From: Anopheles merus
Lineage: Eukaryota; Arthropoda; Insecta; Diptera; Culicidae
NCBI RefSeq assembly: GCF_017562075.2
Contig: NW_024427600.1
Coordinates: 211,956 to 275,955 of the forward strand
Direction of reading: 5' to 3'
Length of the DNA stretch: 64,000 nucleotides
In this document: one piece after another, positions 32,701-42,727 of the stretch
Position numbering within the stretch: position 1 is the first letter of the stretch
Layout of the letters: every line of letters begins with the position of its first letter
Position numbers and translations under genes: made by a program
Notes under the pieces: generated by a model
Told to the model about the DNA's origin: nothing
Databases searched by the model: none
Seen by the model: only the letters and a program-made list of their open reading frames with translations

Positions 32701-34231
32701 CATCGAGTATGTTCCCACTACTAAGTTCGGTAACGCCGACATACTATCAAGACTGATAAGGGAACATGCCAAACCAGAACCGGAGTACATCATAGCCAGC
32801 GCCGAACTCGAGGAGGATGTAAGTTTTGTAGCAACAAATTCTATTAATGCATTTCCTCTTAATTTTAGAGACGTTGCGAGAGCTACAAATACTGACGCAG
32901 TCTTGAAGAAGGTTCACCAGTATGTCATGGAAGGTTGGCCTCGAAACCTGAGCTACGGTGCAGACCTGGCACGCTTTTTCAATCGAAGCGAAGCCCTTTC
33001 TTAGGTTCGAGAATGCATTTTGCTCGGGGAGAGGGTAGTGATTCCTACCAGATTACGCGAGAAATGTCTGAAGCAGCTACACGAAGGTCACCCCGCGATG
33101 CAAAGGATGAAGGCACTTGCCCGGAGTTATGTGTACTGGCCAAGCTTGGATGAGGACATTTCCGAGTGCGTTAAGACTTGCCATGCATGTGCGGTAGCCG
33201 CAAAATCGCCTCCTCATGCGAAACCATTATCCTGGCCAGCCACTAAACAGCCCTGGGAAAGAATTCACATCGATTATGCAGGGCCCATTAACGGCGAATT
33301 TTATTTGGTGATAGTCGACGCAAATACTAAATGGCCAGAGGTTATAAAGGCAAATTCAACATCGACCGCTGGAACAATTGCTATTTTGAGAGGCGTATTT
33401 GCTCGTTTTGGTTTCCCCATTACACTCGTGAGCGATAACGGGCCGCAGTTTTCGAGTACTGCATTTACCGATTACTGTTGTAGCAAAGGCATACAACATG
33501 TTACAAGCCCACCGTTTCATCCACAGTCGAATGGGCAAGCAGAACGTTTCGTCGACACCTTTAAACGGTCGGTCAAAAAGATAGAAGAAGGTGGAGCGTC
33601 CCACGGAGAAGCTCTCGATATTTTCCTCCAAGCGTACCGATCAACGCCCAACGCCGCTCTCAAAAACCATCGCTCGCCTGCAGAGGCAATGTTTAATCGA
33701 AAAATAAGAACAGCGATGGAACTGCTAAAGCCTCCGCCGACCACTGAAACGCTGCCTGAGGAACATGGTCGGGGCTTCAAGAGTGGTGATTGCGTTTACG
33801 CGAAGTGGTATTCGCGCAACTCTTGGAAATGGGTTCCCGCGCAGGTTGTTCGCATGATAGGGAATGTGATATATGAGGTTAAGACGGATGACGGCCGTAT
33901 GCATCGCCGTCACGTAAACCAGCTGCGGAAACGGGACACCGGCAGTTCAGAGCAGTCAACCAATCTCGCGGCTCGTACGCAATTGCCGCTAGATCTGCTC
34001 ATCGAAGGGCCAAGAGATGTCGTGCCAGTTGAGGACCCTACAGTGATATCCTCACCGCTCCTACCATCATCATCCGACGGGGTCTGTGGTATGACCTCCT
34101 CACCGCCGTTGCCATCTCCACGACCACTACCTGTCCAACGAAGAAGACGTCAGCAGCCGGTACAATCGCCACGCCGGTCCAACAGGTCCAGACGATTCCC
34201 GCGTAGGCTTGATGGGTACCTGCTGCAATAA
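29780..34231 (+). pseudogene. Gypsy Gag-Pol polyprotein, one in-frame TAG
   Basis: The frame starts at 29780 and stays in register to 34231. It comprises a Gln-rich N-terminus (about residues 30-115), capsid, two zinc knuckles (CWLCGDHHWIRDC and CEDCGKYGHREGHC, about 363-395), an aspartic protease (LQLDTGSDITII, about 444), reverse transcriptase (PVDYSEWAAPIVVV, then YMDDVIVGG near 723), RNase H (VVSADASAVVLGA near 868, QTDHRPLV, and NADILSRL) and, after a TAG at 33002-33004, integrase (HHCC finger, HIDYAGP, VSDNGPQF and NGQAERF) and a basic tail. The stop falls between RNase H and integrase, not at the gag-pol junction used for programmed recoding in some families. It is best read as a point mutation that removes integrase. 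Confidence 0.9.
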
Positions 34232-34242
34232 AAAGGGGGAGA

Positions 34243-34543
34243 TGTTATGGGCCAACCTGATGGTCCCGTAGATCGCCACCGAGGACACTCATCGGGCGTA
34301 GATCGAAGTGTGTGTGCGATCTATCGGGAGGTCAGCGAACGCGCGCTCGGCACGATCCGTGAGTGCCGATCGGGAGAGGAGAAAGATATGGCGCGCGCTT
34401 GAGAAAGGTCGTGGTAACAAAGTGGTAGCAAAATCGTTTACGAGTTATTAATAATAAACAAGGACTTTCCTATCCCATCGTTTTGAAGGAAGTAACGCGT
34501 TAACGTTTCTTAGCGTTCTTCGAAAGAAAACGAAAATATAACA
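34243..34543 (+). mobile_element. 3' LTR of the young plus-strand gypsy
   Basis: 301 bp, the same length as the 5' LTR; the one difference I see is AAGGAAGTAACG in place of AAGAAAGTAACG. Confidence 0.95.
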
Positions 34544-35265
34544 CGCAGTGCTTCTCGCGGGACTGGTGCCAATCTGCAGAGCCGTAGCGGAGGACTCCCG
34601 CGTTCACAGCAGACGCGGGACCGGTGTAAGTAGCAGCGAGCTCCGGAAAGAGGAGCAACAGCGGACTATTGAAGAGTGGCAGACGACTTGGGATGCAGAC
34701 GCCGCAGCAGACCACGCCAGCGGATATGTCAGGTGGGCACACCGCGTAATTTCGGACGTGGGATTATTGGATATTGGAGCCGCCAAGCGCATAAACTCAG
34801 AACTCCAACACTGCTGGGACGAGGAACGCGCCATTCTCGCCGCACAAGCCATGCTGGAGGAATCCGCCCGGAATGACTTTCGAAATGTAGCGAGAAGGAC
34901 GCGGAGGAATGCCAAACTTGGTGCGAAATTGCCCCACAGAAGGGCAGAGAGTGCAAATTACCAGCGAGACCACGGAGGATAAAGGATGCGCTCCCAAGAG
35001 TTATACCATCCATCCCCCTAGACCCCTCGCGGGGCACAGGGGAAGGGGAAGGAAGAAGGTTGGGGAATCTGTAAATATTGTAAATTTACTGAAATAAACT
35101 AACCCGATTGATAACAAAAACCGCAAAGTTCCAAAGAGCTGATAAAAAGCTTTATGGTTCTTCCACCAAGTACCGTCGTTTCATCTCTTACTTAATCACC
35201 CACAAAGAACGTTAAACAGCCCCAAATCAGCTATAAAAGTTCGAACTGGCTATTTTGGGTGGTCG

Positions 35266-35524
35266 TGTGGTCAAATACATAAGTAACACCTACGACCATT
35301 ACTCAAATCTCACTTGCCTCAGTGCTGGTGGATCACATTGGAGTTTAGTATTTAAACAAGCGTATCGCCGTTCTAGTTCTAGCTTCAATGCGAAACCGTA
35401 CAATAGTACAGAGGGAATAAGAAAGCTCTCCAAGCGAGGAAGTTCCACTGATTGGGTATCCCACAGACAGATGGTGCCATCAGCTTTTTGCTATTTTTAG
35501 AATGCATCAGTCATTAGTGGATTT
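35266..35524. mobile_element. 588-bp MITE family, truncated copy C
   Basis: From GGTCGTGTGGTCAAATAC to GGATTTGTGGCATTTGGG this matches the right half of the complete copy at 38445-39032, with small internal deletions. The left end is missing: it starts where the CCCAAATAGCC-family repeat ends. Confidence 0.75.
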
Positions 35525-35583
35525 GTGGCATTTGGGTTGACACAAGGCAAACTGCTCGACAAATCGACCGTTTACGTTTTCTC

Positions 35584-36111
35584 CAAGGTGTATGGATTTA
35601 GAAGGTTGATTTTTATCGATTTGCTGGGCGACATTCCGGGAGACATCTGTCATTTCATTACCCCTCACCAGCTCTCCCCCAAGGTGGAATGTATAATGAG
35701 GTGTAGTTATAGCGCTTTTAGCGACCCCTCCCCCCCCCTGGGCTCCGATTTTGACAGATGGTTTTCCGCTTGTATATGTATTGATGGATTGTTTACGTCT
35801 TGCATGGTCAATATTTGATGGAAATCAATTTGGGTGAATATTTTAATTTATTAGAACACAGCCTGTGATTTAAAATGGAAATTTTCCTTCGAGAACTTGA
35901 AGCGTTCGCCAAACGCAGAAAACTAACTGTCAGTTTTCTTCGTCGATTCTTCTTCCACCTAGCTGTCAAAACGGGCTTATAACTTGACCTGATATCTTTA
36001 CGGTCCTTGCTCTCCCCGATTTTTATTCCGGAGCCCACGGAACAGTTATGTCAAGTCGAGAAATGTCATTTTGTTCTGAACAACTTCACCTTGTCATTTT
36101 AAAACACCTTG
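35584..36111. mobile_element. Possible decayed hAT-like MITE with CAAGGTG ends
   Basis: Ends CAAGGTGT and ACACCTTG are inverted, and the flanking 8-mers GTTTTCTC and GTTTCCTT agree at 6 of 8 positions. The ends resemble those of the better-supported neighbour at 36150. The match is short, so this is tentative. Confidence 0.35.
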
Positions 36112-36149
36112 GTTTCCTTGATCGAAATTGACAAATCGTATGCGATACC

Positions 36150-36746
36150 CAAGGTGGATTAAAAATATCAGGTGGTGGATAAGGGCCTTTGGGAGGTCGC
36201 CATGGTTGAGGGACTTTACGCCATTTTTGAACCGTTAACGATTGGTTTCCGCACACAAAGCTTAGCAAATAGAACAGATTTCTTTGTTATTATGTGCATT
36301 TTTGTGTGTCTGTTGATTTTATCGAAAAAATGACATATTAACAAAAGATTTGATAATTTGTTTATGCACGAAATTTAAAATCATGTGAGTATGAGTTCTA
36401 ATCTCACGTAAATTGTTCATGCGGCTCGTAGATAATAAGGAATCAATGTGAAAATTGAAAAAAATATGATTTCTTAATTTTTATCATCAAAAATGTCGAA
36501 AACACAATGAATTATAGAATAAATTCACGGAATAACATAAAATAACACACTTTAATCCATGTTCTAATGTTTAATAAGTCCAAAATATATTTTTAAAGAA
36601 TATTTAATTGAAAAAATGGGGTAGATAAATTATATGAACAAATTTAATAAATGTAAACAAAGTTTGAATCCTGGGGACCTTACGTCAAGTGACGAATTGT
36701 CAAAATGCACTAGAGTCCACCACCTGATATTTTTAAATCCACCTTG
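36150..36746. mobile_element. hAT-like MITE with 8-bp duplication GCGATACC
   Basis: The 597-bp unit is flanked by GCGATACC (36142-36149 and 36747-36754). The ends are about 30-bp inverted repeats, CAAGGTGGATTAAAAATATC and (complement) CAAGGTGGATTTAAAAATAT, continuing AGGTGGTGGA on both sides. The 8-bp duplication points to hAT. There is no coding sequence. It adjoins the foldback element on its right. Confidence 0.8.
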
Positions 36747-36754
36747 GCGATACC

Positions 36755-37263
36755 CAAAGTGGGTAGAAAGGAGGTGTCGTGATGTAGAACAATTGGGCAT
36801 CTAGGCTTTAGAAAAAAGCACAAAACCAGGATCGACGGCAGTTGTGAAATGCGACGAATGTTGCTGGTATTTAGATATGATAAATGAATTGTTTTCGTTT
36901 GATGAACATTTTTTTAGCAATAAATATTTGTATTTTGCATCCACGCTTCATAAATCGGCATTTTATACGTTATAATGCAGCTGCTGCCTGTAAACAAATA
37001 TCTACGGCTGTGTTCAAACTGAAGCCCAAAATGGCAACATGCCAAACGCTAAGAAGACACCTCCTCTATATTCCTACTTGGCGATACCCCTACCCAAGGT
37101 GTAAAATAATGTGCATTAAACGAAAACAATTCATATATCATATCTAAATACCAGCAACATTCGTCGCATTTGACAACTGCCGCCGATCCTGGTTTTGTGC
37201 TTTTTTCTAAAGCCTCGATGCCCAATTGTTCTACATGACGACACCTCCTTTCTACCCACTTTG
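36755..37263. mobile_element. Foldback MITE with 156-bp inverted arms
   Basis: The left arm (36755-36910) and the reverse complement of the right arm (37108-37263) match almost base for base: CAAAGTGGGTAGAAAGGAGG, AATTGGGCATC, AAAAAAGCACAAAACCAGGA, TGCGACGAATGTTGCTGG and GAATTGTTTTCGTTT occur in both. The loop of about 200 bp is unrelated. Possible target duplication ACC is too short to be firm. A transcript would fold into a long hairpin. Confidence 0.85.
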
Positions 37264-37287
37264 ACCCCTACCCATCAATTTCCGTTA

Positions 37288-38019
37288 GAGCGTTTCTACA
37301 TACACCGAGACTGCAGCTGAGAGATGGCTGTGAGAGAATTGACAACCGGTTTCTCACGCTGGTGTGCGTAGAAGCTCTGAAAAGCGCCGAGATGAGACTT
37401 TTTAAATGATGTTGAAAAAATCCATTTTAATCGCTATAATGAAGTCAAAAAAGCTTCTTTTACTTTTTAATAATACAGCAATTATCCGCAGTACGCGATA
37501 CTCGATATACGCGAATTCGCAGTACGCGATTCCTCTAAATTTGACAGCTCCATGTGTTTTTTGCAAATATTTTAATTTTTTGAAATATGTTATGCTCTTT
37601 TTGAATTTCTTTAATATTCTTAATGCATTTTTCATTAAATTTGTGCAAAAGATACCTATTGTATAACAAAAAACTTTAATGCAAAACTCTGTGGCGATAT
37701 TTTTCAACCCTCGAACCGGTAGTGTAAACTATTCTTCCATAGGAATCCGCTATACGCGAAAACTCGAGATACGCTATTGCGGTCGGTCCCGTACGATAGC
37801 GTATATCGGATAATGACTGTATTTCTACGATTATTAGACGGCAAAAATGCAAACTATAATTGATCGATCGCTATAAACTGCCGATTCATTTTTTTCTCAG
37901 CTCCATCGTTCTTTGCATGCCGAGGAGAATTCTCTCTCACCGAAAATGCTGTCAGTCGCTGTCAAAGCATGCTGTTAATTATTTTCTCAGCTGCATTCTC
38001 GGTGTATGTAGAAACGCTC
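37288..38019. mobile_element. PIF/Harbinger-like MITE carrying a nested pogo-like MITE
   Basis: The ends are 23-bp perfect inverted repeats (GAGCGTTTCTACATACACCG, then AGA) that continue to 35 bp with one mismatch. They are flanked by TTA on both sides (37285-37287 and 38020-38022), the Harbinger target. Without the nested element and its TA duplication the unit is 386 bp. Non-coding. Confidence 0.85.
37476..37819. mobile_element. Pogo-like MITE family 1, copy 2 (344 bp)
   Basis: Flanked by TA (37474-37475 and 37820-37821) and of the same length as copy 1 at 13151-13494, with only scattered substitutions. It lies within the Harbinger-like MITE, so it is younger than that. Confidence 0.9.
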
Positions 38020-38138
38020 TTAAATGCCTTCTAATCGCCTTGTAATCGCCGGCGAATTGAAGACGATCAGCAGTGCATTTAGCAGTAATTAAATGCCTTT
38101 GAAATATGTCAAAGAAAAATTTCGCTTTTAACCGTAGA

Positions 38139-39243
38139 GTTGGCAACTAGATTTACACACGTAAGTTGGCAACCGGCATACCCGGGTATTCCACACGTTT
38201 TGATGCAAAAAATTAACGATTTTCATAGGTAAACTATGCTTTCTATATTTTAATGCTGGAAGCAAGTAATGCTGACCATATATTCTCTTCTATTTCATTT
38301 ATTCATTATTTTTTTCATTTTATTATAAAAATAACGGTCAAATTGAAATTTGGAATCGCCTGAATTTGATTAAAAAATAAGCACAATACGAAAAGAAGAA
38401 GAAGAGAAACGTCATTCTCCATACAAAATGTATGGAATACTCGGCCCAAGCGCCACAGATTAAGCTTAAACGACTGGAAAATTGAATATCCATAGAAAAA
38501 AATGAAAGCTCCACAGCTTCATTGGTTTGATCAATAGATGGCGTATTACAACTCATCATTATATTGCTATCCTTTTCTTGCAATGTGTTTCGGACAAGTT
38601 TCATCTTATCATGACCTATATAGCCTTATAACTTTCTGAGCAAAAATCTATATGAATGGTCGTGTGGTCAGATACGTGGGTATCAACACCAACAATCATT
38701 ACTCAAATCTCACTTGCTTCAGTGCTGGTGGTTTCCGTTGGAGTTTAGTATTTAAACAATCGTATCGCCGTTCTAGTTCTAGCGATGCATAACTTCAATG
38801 CGAAACCATACAACAGTACAGAGGAAATGAGAAAGCTCTCCTCCAAGCGATGAAGCTCAACTGGTTGGGGTATCCCACCAACAGATAGCGCCACCAGCTT
38901 TTTTGCTATTTTTAGAATGCATGAATCGTTTGGCGTCTGCTAAACGAAGTCTTTCTATATTCCGTTTAGGTAGAGAACTTGAGTCGTTTAGAAGCCGTTT
39001 AGTGGTCGTTTAGTGGATTTGTGGCACTTGGGGGGTATGCTGGTTGCCAACTTACGTGGTAAAGTTGAAAAAAAATCAAAATAAAATAGTTACAGGCTGT
39101 TTAAAATTACAACTTATGCACCAAAACATCATAAATTAAAAGTTGGGAGGCTACGGAAAATTTCAGGTCAATAAAAGCAATGAATCAAAAGTTATTGCAG
39201 TTCGAAGTTGAAAAAAATACCCGGGTATCCGGTTGCCAACTTA
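38139..39243. repeat. Cluster of inverted GTTGGCAACC repeats
   Basis: GTTGGCAAC occurs at about 38138 and 38165; its reverse complement is at about 39043 and 39228. The copy at 38163 pairs with 39035-39056 (ACGTAAGTTGGCAACC, GCATACCC) and also with 39216-39243 (AAGTTGGCAACCGG, ATACCCGGGTATT). This suggests nested or partly duplicated elements with one kind of terminal repeat. The 588-bp MITE copy A lies inside. Exact ends and target duplications were not resolved. Confidence 0.5.
38445..39032. mobile_element. 588-bp MITE family, complete copy A
   Basis: Ends CCCAAGCGCCACA and (complement) CCCAAGTGCCACA. One end carries about five CGTTTAG/CGTTTAGTGG units. Flanks are GG on both sides. The copy is identical in length to copy B (41962-42549), which lies in the opposite orientation. 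The superfamily is not assigned; a 2-bp duplication would suit CACTA-like elements, but the ends do not read CACTA. Confidence 0.85.
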
Positions 39244-41129
39244 AAGGTTAATTTGAATTTGAAATTGCAACTGTCAAAAAAAAAAAACCTTACAAGCGTC
39301 TTCAGCACTGCATTGTTGTAGTGTTCCCAGATATGAGCGTGAGATTCGATAACACGATTAACGTGTTATGTTCTCTTGCGTTGAGCTCTGAGATATTTCA
39401 CTTTATTAAAGATGATCTGCATTATTCGGTTGTTAAAGACCAACCCGTTAAGCTGTTAATATATGAAACAAATTTCGATAACTCTAATAAAAGGAGAAAT
39501 GTGATACATATTTCACCCATCCTGATAATGAAAGATGAACATAGTGAAACTATTATTATTTTTAAATATTATTTTACTTTGCTTCACATAAATTTTGTTT
39601 GTTTTAATTAAAGCAAGAAAATATAAATTTTAAAAGAAATAAACAAAGAAAAAAGATAATAAAAATTAGGATTTGAACACACGCTTTTTCGGTTCGGAAT
39701 CAAAAGCGTTGTCACTACTCTAGTTGGCAGTTACATTAGTGAGGGTGCAAAACCAGTATATAAACAAGCTAAGATGGCGGCAAGTTATCTGTTCTCGTTG
39801 GATCAAAAAGTTGAAAGATTTCGAAGAGATCCCGTTTCAGCCGTGAAAGTTTCGGTTGAAATCTTTATTCGCCTTCTAAGACGACTAAGCCCTTAAATGC
39901 CTTCTGAATGCCTTCAAAGCCGTTTAATGCTGGTAGGGCAAATAAACTCGTTGGAAAAACATGAAGTTAATAAAAACTAGGTTATTTTTATCAAAAAGTA
40001 ATTTTTTTTTCTCAAAACGTAATCAGGAATTGGTGATAAAATATATCATTTGACTCAATATCCGTGTTATTCGCATATCCGGGCGATAACGCATATCCGG
40101 GCTAAACTTGCTGTTGGGAAATTGAACAGTAAACCTGAAATGCCACCGGGGGGGGGGGGGGGGAGGTTGGGTGCAAATGATTCGCCAGCCTTGGGGCCTC
40201 AACGGCCAATCTTCCGGGGGGCCTTGTCGCTAGTACTCTGTCCATACGGCATACTGTAGAATGGCGATCTACGGGGCCTGTTGAGAACGCGACAATCCAG
40301 ATTTTTTATATTTCCTTCTAACCATAAAATAGAATAAAATACGATAGTTTAAAAGTATTCGAGAACAGACGTACCATCAAGGAGACAAACATAATGTTAT
40401 CCTAAACCCTTCAAGTAGGGCCATCTGGTTTTTGACTTGCATTTTTTCGCAGTCCATTACTTCAATTCATTTCGAACCTATAACGGTTAACTTAGGATTA
40501 CAGCATGCATGTGTGTCAAGCTACACCAATACCTTAGAAGCGTAGAAAAATTCTACATCCATTTTTCTCACGGCCATAAAATTGTTAAACCTAAATCACT
40601 CAAACGTAGATGCGTTAATAACATTAACCAGATCATGAATTCGAAATCAATGAGTTCAAGTATTTGTCAATGATGCAATACATCCGGAACATGCACCACA
40701 GAATTCAAGTGTTAGGTACAGTCACACCAAAAAGGGAAAACCACAAAACGCCTGCAATCAATGCAACAATTTTTTCTCACCAGAGAAAGCAATAAAAAAG
40801 GGATCACATTTCCTTCAGGATAACGCTTGACATAAAACAGAACCAGAAAACCTCTCAGAAGAAAGCGTAGGCGTGGCGAAAAGGGAAAAGGCTAGCGACA
40901 CGAACATATGCGTAAAAGGAAGATAAAATAACCTTTCCACAATAGAAGAATAGTATATAAGAATTCATTTTGATTCTGAATAAACACTTGCTATTTAGAT
41001 CTAAAAGAGAAAAGATCTGTGTGTCAGTGTCGGAAGTTCTTTTTTTCCTCGTCTTTAAAAGGTGGTACTGCCAGCGCGTTGGCAACGGACTCGATCTATC
41101 GTCTGATCGAGCCAAAAAAGGTTTTGTAA
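39244..41129. other. Long AT-rich non-coding stretch
   Basis: No supported gene in about 1.9 kb. A run of 16 G is at 40148-40163, followed by a GC-rich patch (40164-40230, with CCTTGGGGCC and CCGGGGGGCC) that may be the far end of the hAT-like terminus seen at 41130. At 39663-39738 the minus strand has tRNA-like features (GTGTTCAAATCC and a possible 7-bp anticodon-type stem) but no full cloverleaf. The 96-codon frame at 39321-39611 is AT-rich and unrecognised. Confidence 0.4.
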
Positions 41130-41212
41130 ACGCCTCGAAGTTTTACAGGGCCCCTTAAATCGGCGGGGCCCCAGGCGACCGCCTAGGCCGCCTACCGTTA
41201 GATCCGCCACTG
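41130..41212. mobile_element. Probable hAT terminus next to a SINE
   Basis: The sequence GGCGGGGCCCCAGGCGACC, GCCTAGGCCGCC and GATCCGCCACTG ends in CCACTG, as hAT elements with CAGTGGCGGATC ends do. The other end was not firmly identified, although GC-rich sequence at 40164-40230 is a candidate. No target duplication was confirmed. Confidence 0.4.
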
Positions 41213-41350
41213 CCGTGCCCCCATACGTAGGACTGACTATCCTGCTATGGTAACAATAATAAGTCACTGAAAGCCAAGCACACTTCAGTAGTGGGTACAG
41301 GTAGGCCTTGATCGACACTGGTTGTTGTGCCAAAGAAGAAGAAGAAGATA
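41213..41350 (+). mobile_element. SINE200-like SINE, 5' part missing
   Basis: Starts within the family body (CCGTGCCCCCATACGTAGG), then GACTGACTATCCTGCTATGG, AAGTCACTGAAAGCCAAGC, GGTTGTTGTGCCAAAGAAG and a GAAGAAGAAGAAG tail. The tRNA-like head is missing and is replaced by the hAT-like terminus. Confidence 0.8.
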
Positions 41351-41897
41351 CGCATTTTAGTGTTCTGATCAAGTTTAAAAGGAATATTTAGCCAAATCCA
41401 AGGTGTGTTATTGTTACGAGTTTCGGGAGGAGTCCACAACATTGATCTGTCAAAAATCAACATTTACTGTGTACCTGTTTTCGGCAGAGTTTAAAGTGAA
41501 AAATAACTTGTTTAACGTGATTTTAAAATTTCAAACAAGTTAGAAAAAAATTATACAAGCATAAAATCTTTAATATAAACCACACTTTCATTGTTTTATT
41601 GTTCTGGTTTTCTTAATCTCAAAACCTACCAAACTATTGGCTATTGCCGAAAAATGATGAGCTCTGCGCAATTTAGTTGATATTTTCGAAATAAGCAAGG
41701 AAATGGTGTGAAACTTTGTACATGAATAACAAATGAGTATACTTTCACTACAAAATTGAATTTTGTGACATTTTTTACCACATTTGTGCAGAATTTCACG
41801 TTTTTAGCTACCCTGTCAAAACTAGGTACACTGCTGAAAACTGGTACAGTTACCCTATTCTGCCCACGGATAAAAGTTTTCAAATCAAAATGTACAG

Positions 41898-42648
41898 CCT
41901 CTTCTTCTTTTGGCACAACAACTGTTGTCGGTCAAGACCTACCTGTACCACTTGTGGGCTTCCCAAGTGCCACAAATCCACTAAACGACCACTAAACGGC
42001 TTCTAAACGACTCAAGTTCTCTACCTAAACGGAATACAGAAAGACTTCGTTTAGCAGACGCCAAACGACTCATGCATTCTAAAAATAGCAAAAAAGCTGG
42101 TGGCGCTATCTGTTGGTGGGATACCCCAACCAGTTAAGCTTCATCGCTTGGAGGAGAGCTTTCTCATTTCCTCTGTACTGTTGTATGGTTTCGCATTGAA
42201 GTTATGCATCGCTAGAACTAGAACGGCGATACGATTGTTTAAATACTAAACTCCAACGGAAACCACCAGCACTGAAGCAAGTGAGATTTGAGCAATGGTC
42301 ATTGGTGTTGATACCCACGTATCTAACCACACGACCATTTACATAGATTTTTGCTCAGAAAGTTAGAAGGCTATATAGGTCATAATAAAATGCAACTTGT
42401 CGAAACACATTGCAAGAAAAGGATGGCAATATAATGATGAGTTGTAATACGCCATCTATTTATCAAACCAATGAAGCTGTGGAGCTTTCATTTTTTTTCT
42501 ATGGATATTCAATTTTCCAGTCGTTTAAGCTTAATCTGTGGCGCTTGGGTTGGCTTTCAGTGACTTATGGATTACCACCCCCCTCCCTCATAGCAGGATA
42601 GTCAGTCCTTCGAAGGGCGGCACGGTCTATTTGGGGCTTGAACCGATG
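41898..42648 (-). mobile_element. SINE200-like SINE split by 588-bp MITE copy B
   Basis: The tail side (CTTCTTCTTTTGGCACAACA to CTTGTGGGCTT) is at 41898-41961, and the body continues at 42550 (TTGGCTTTCAGTGACTTATG to GGGGCTTGAACC). The intact family sequence around the break reads GGGCTTGGCTTT. The MITE therefore inserted between the two halves and duplicated TT. Confidence 0.8.
41962..42549. mobile_element. 588-bp MITE family, complete copy B
   Basis: Ends CCCAAGTGCCACA and (complement) CCCAAGCGCCACAGATTAAG. Flanked by TT (41960-41961 and 42550-42551). It is oriented opposite to copy A, with the same length and nearly the same sequence. Repeated AAACGACT/AAACGGC units lie near its left end. 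Confidence 0.9.
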
Positions 42649-42727
42649 ATAAAAGTTGCAATATAATTAAGTTTAGTGTAACATCTGAACATGTTGTACG
42701 TTTTCATTCTCATACCACTATAAGGTG

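Larger units (their letters stand above)
29345..34543 (+). mobile_element. Young, complete Ty3/gypsy element with one stop codon
   Basis: A 5199-bp element with 301-bp LTRs, a perfect 5-bp duplication (CGCAG at 29340-29344 and 34544-34548), a primer-binding-like site after the 5' LTR and a polypurine tract (AAAAAGGGGGAGA) before the 3' LTR. It has a single Gag-Pol frame. Two zinc knuckles and a single frame suggest the mag-like branch. It inserted into the R1-clade LINE and is the youngest layer of this nest. Confidence 0.95.
28880..34982 (+). pseudogene. R1-clade ORF2 C-terminal region, interrupted
   Basis: 28880-29344 reads AVDRWLREHHLELAHAKTEM, LNFLGVRLQYNLSWVPHV and MPNHRGPKTSRCRLLAAV, the typical region after the FADD box of R1-type reverse transcriptase. 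The gypsy element then intervenes. 34549-34982 resumes in register with LAGLVPICRAVAEDSR, EWQTTWDADAAADHASGYVR and WAHRVISDV. The Cys-rich finger expected soon after is missing, with a jump to RINSELQHCWDEERAI, so there is an internal deletion. The frame ends at 34982. The catalytic part of the enzyme is absent. Confidence 0.75.
28859..35120 (+). mobile_element. R1-clade LINE 3' end, split by a gypsy element
   Basis: The LINE is flanked by a 15-bp duplication, CCGCAAAATTCCAAA (28844-28858) and CCGCAAAGTTCCAAA (35121-35135), one mismatch. It is truncated at the 5' end, interrupted by the young gypsy element, and ends with a short AT-rich stretch after ACTGAAATAAAC (about 35089-35100). R1-clade elements often sit in ribosomal DNA; this one is in a MITE. 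Confidence 0.8.
25757..35265. mobile_element. MITE-like repeat (CCCAAATAGCC family) copy 1, interrupted by two nested insertions
   Basis: Three pieces, 25757-25983, 28749-28858 and 35121-35265, match in order and orientation the 665-bp uninterrupted copy at 48643-49307 (shared landmarks: GTCATCGATGAAATAAACAA, ACTTGTGCAGCAGCAATGAG, CTACACATAGTGCTAATCA and the end CTGGCTATTT). The first gap is filled by the deleted gypsy 25984-28748, the second by the R1-clade LINE 28859-35120. The left end differs from the full copy before about 25757, so this copy is truncated or recombined there. The right end adjoins a truncated copy of the 588-bp MITE family. The repeat itself has no coding sequence. Confidence 0.75.

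Noticed and set aside
33002..33004. Programmed readthrough of the TAG in the young gypsy
   Set aside because: The stop lies between RNase H and integrase, not at a known gag-pol recoding position, and no readthrough context is visible; a point mutation is simpler.
39321..39611. 96-codon plus-strand frame
   Set aside because: AT-rich, no recognised domain, no supporting splice or promoter pattern, and located among MITEs; length is compatible with chance.
39663..39738. tRNA-like sequence on the minus strand
   Set aside because: It has GTGTTCAAATCC and a possible anticodon-type stem, but the A-box and acceptor stem do not fit, so I do not call a tRNA or SINE.
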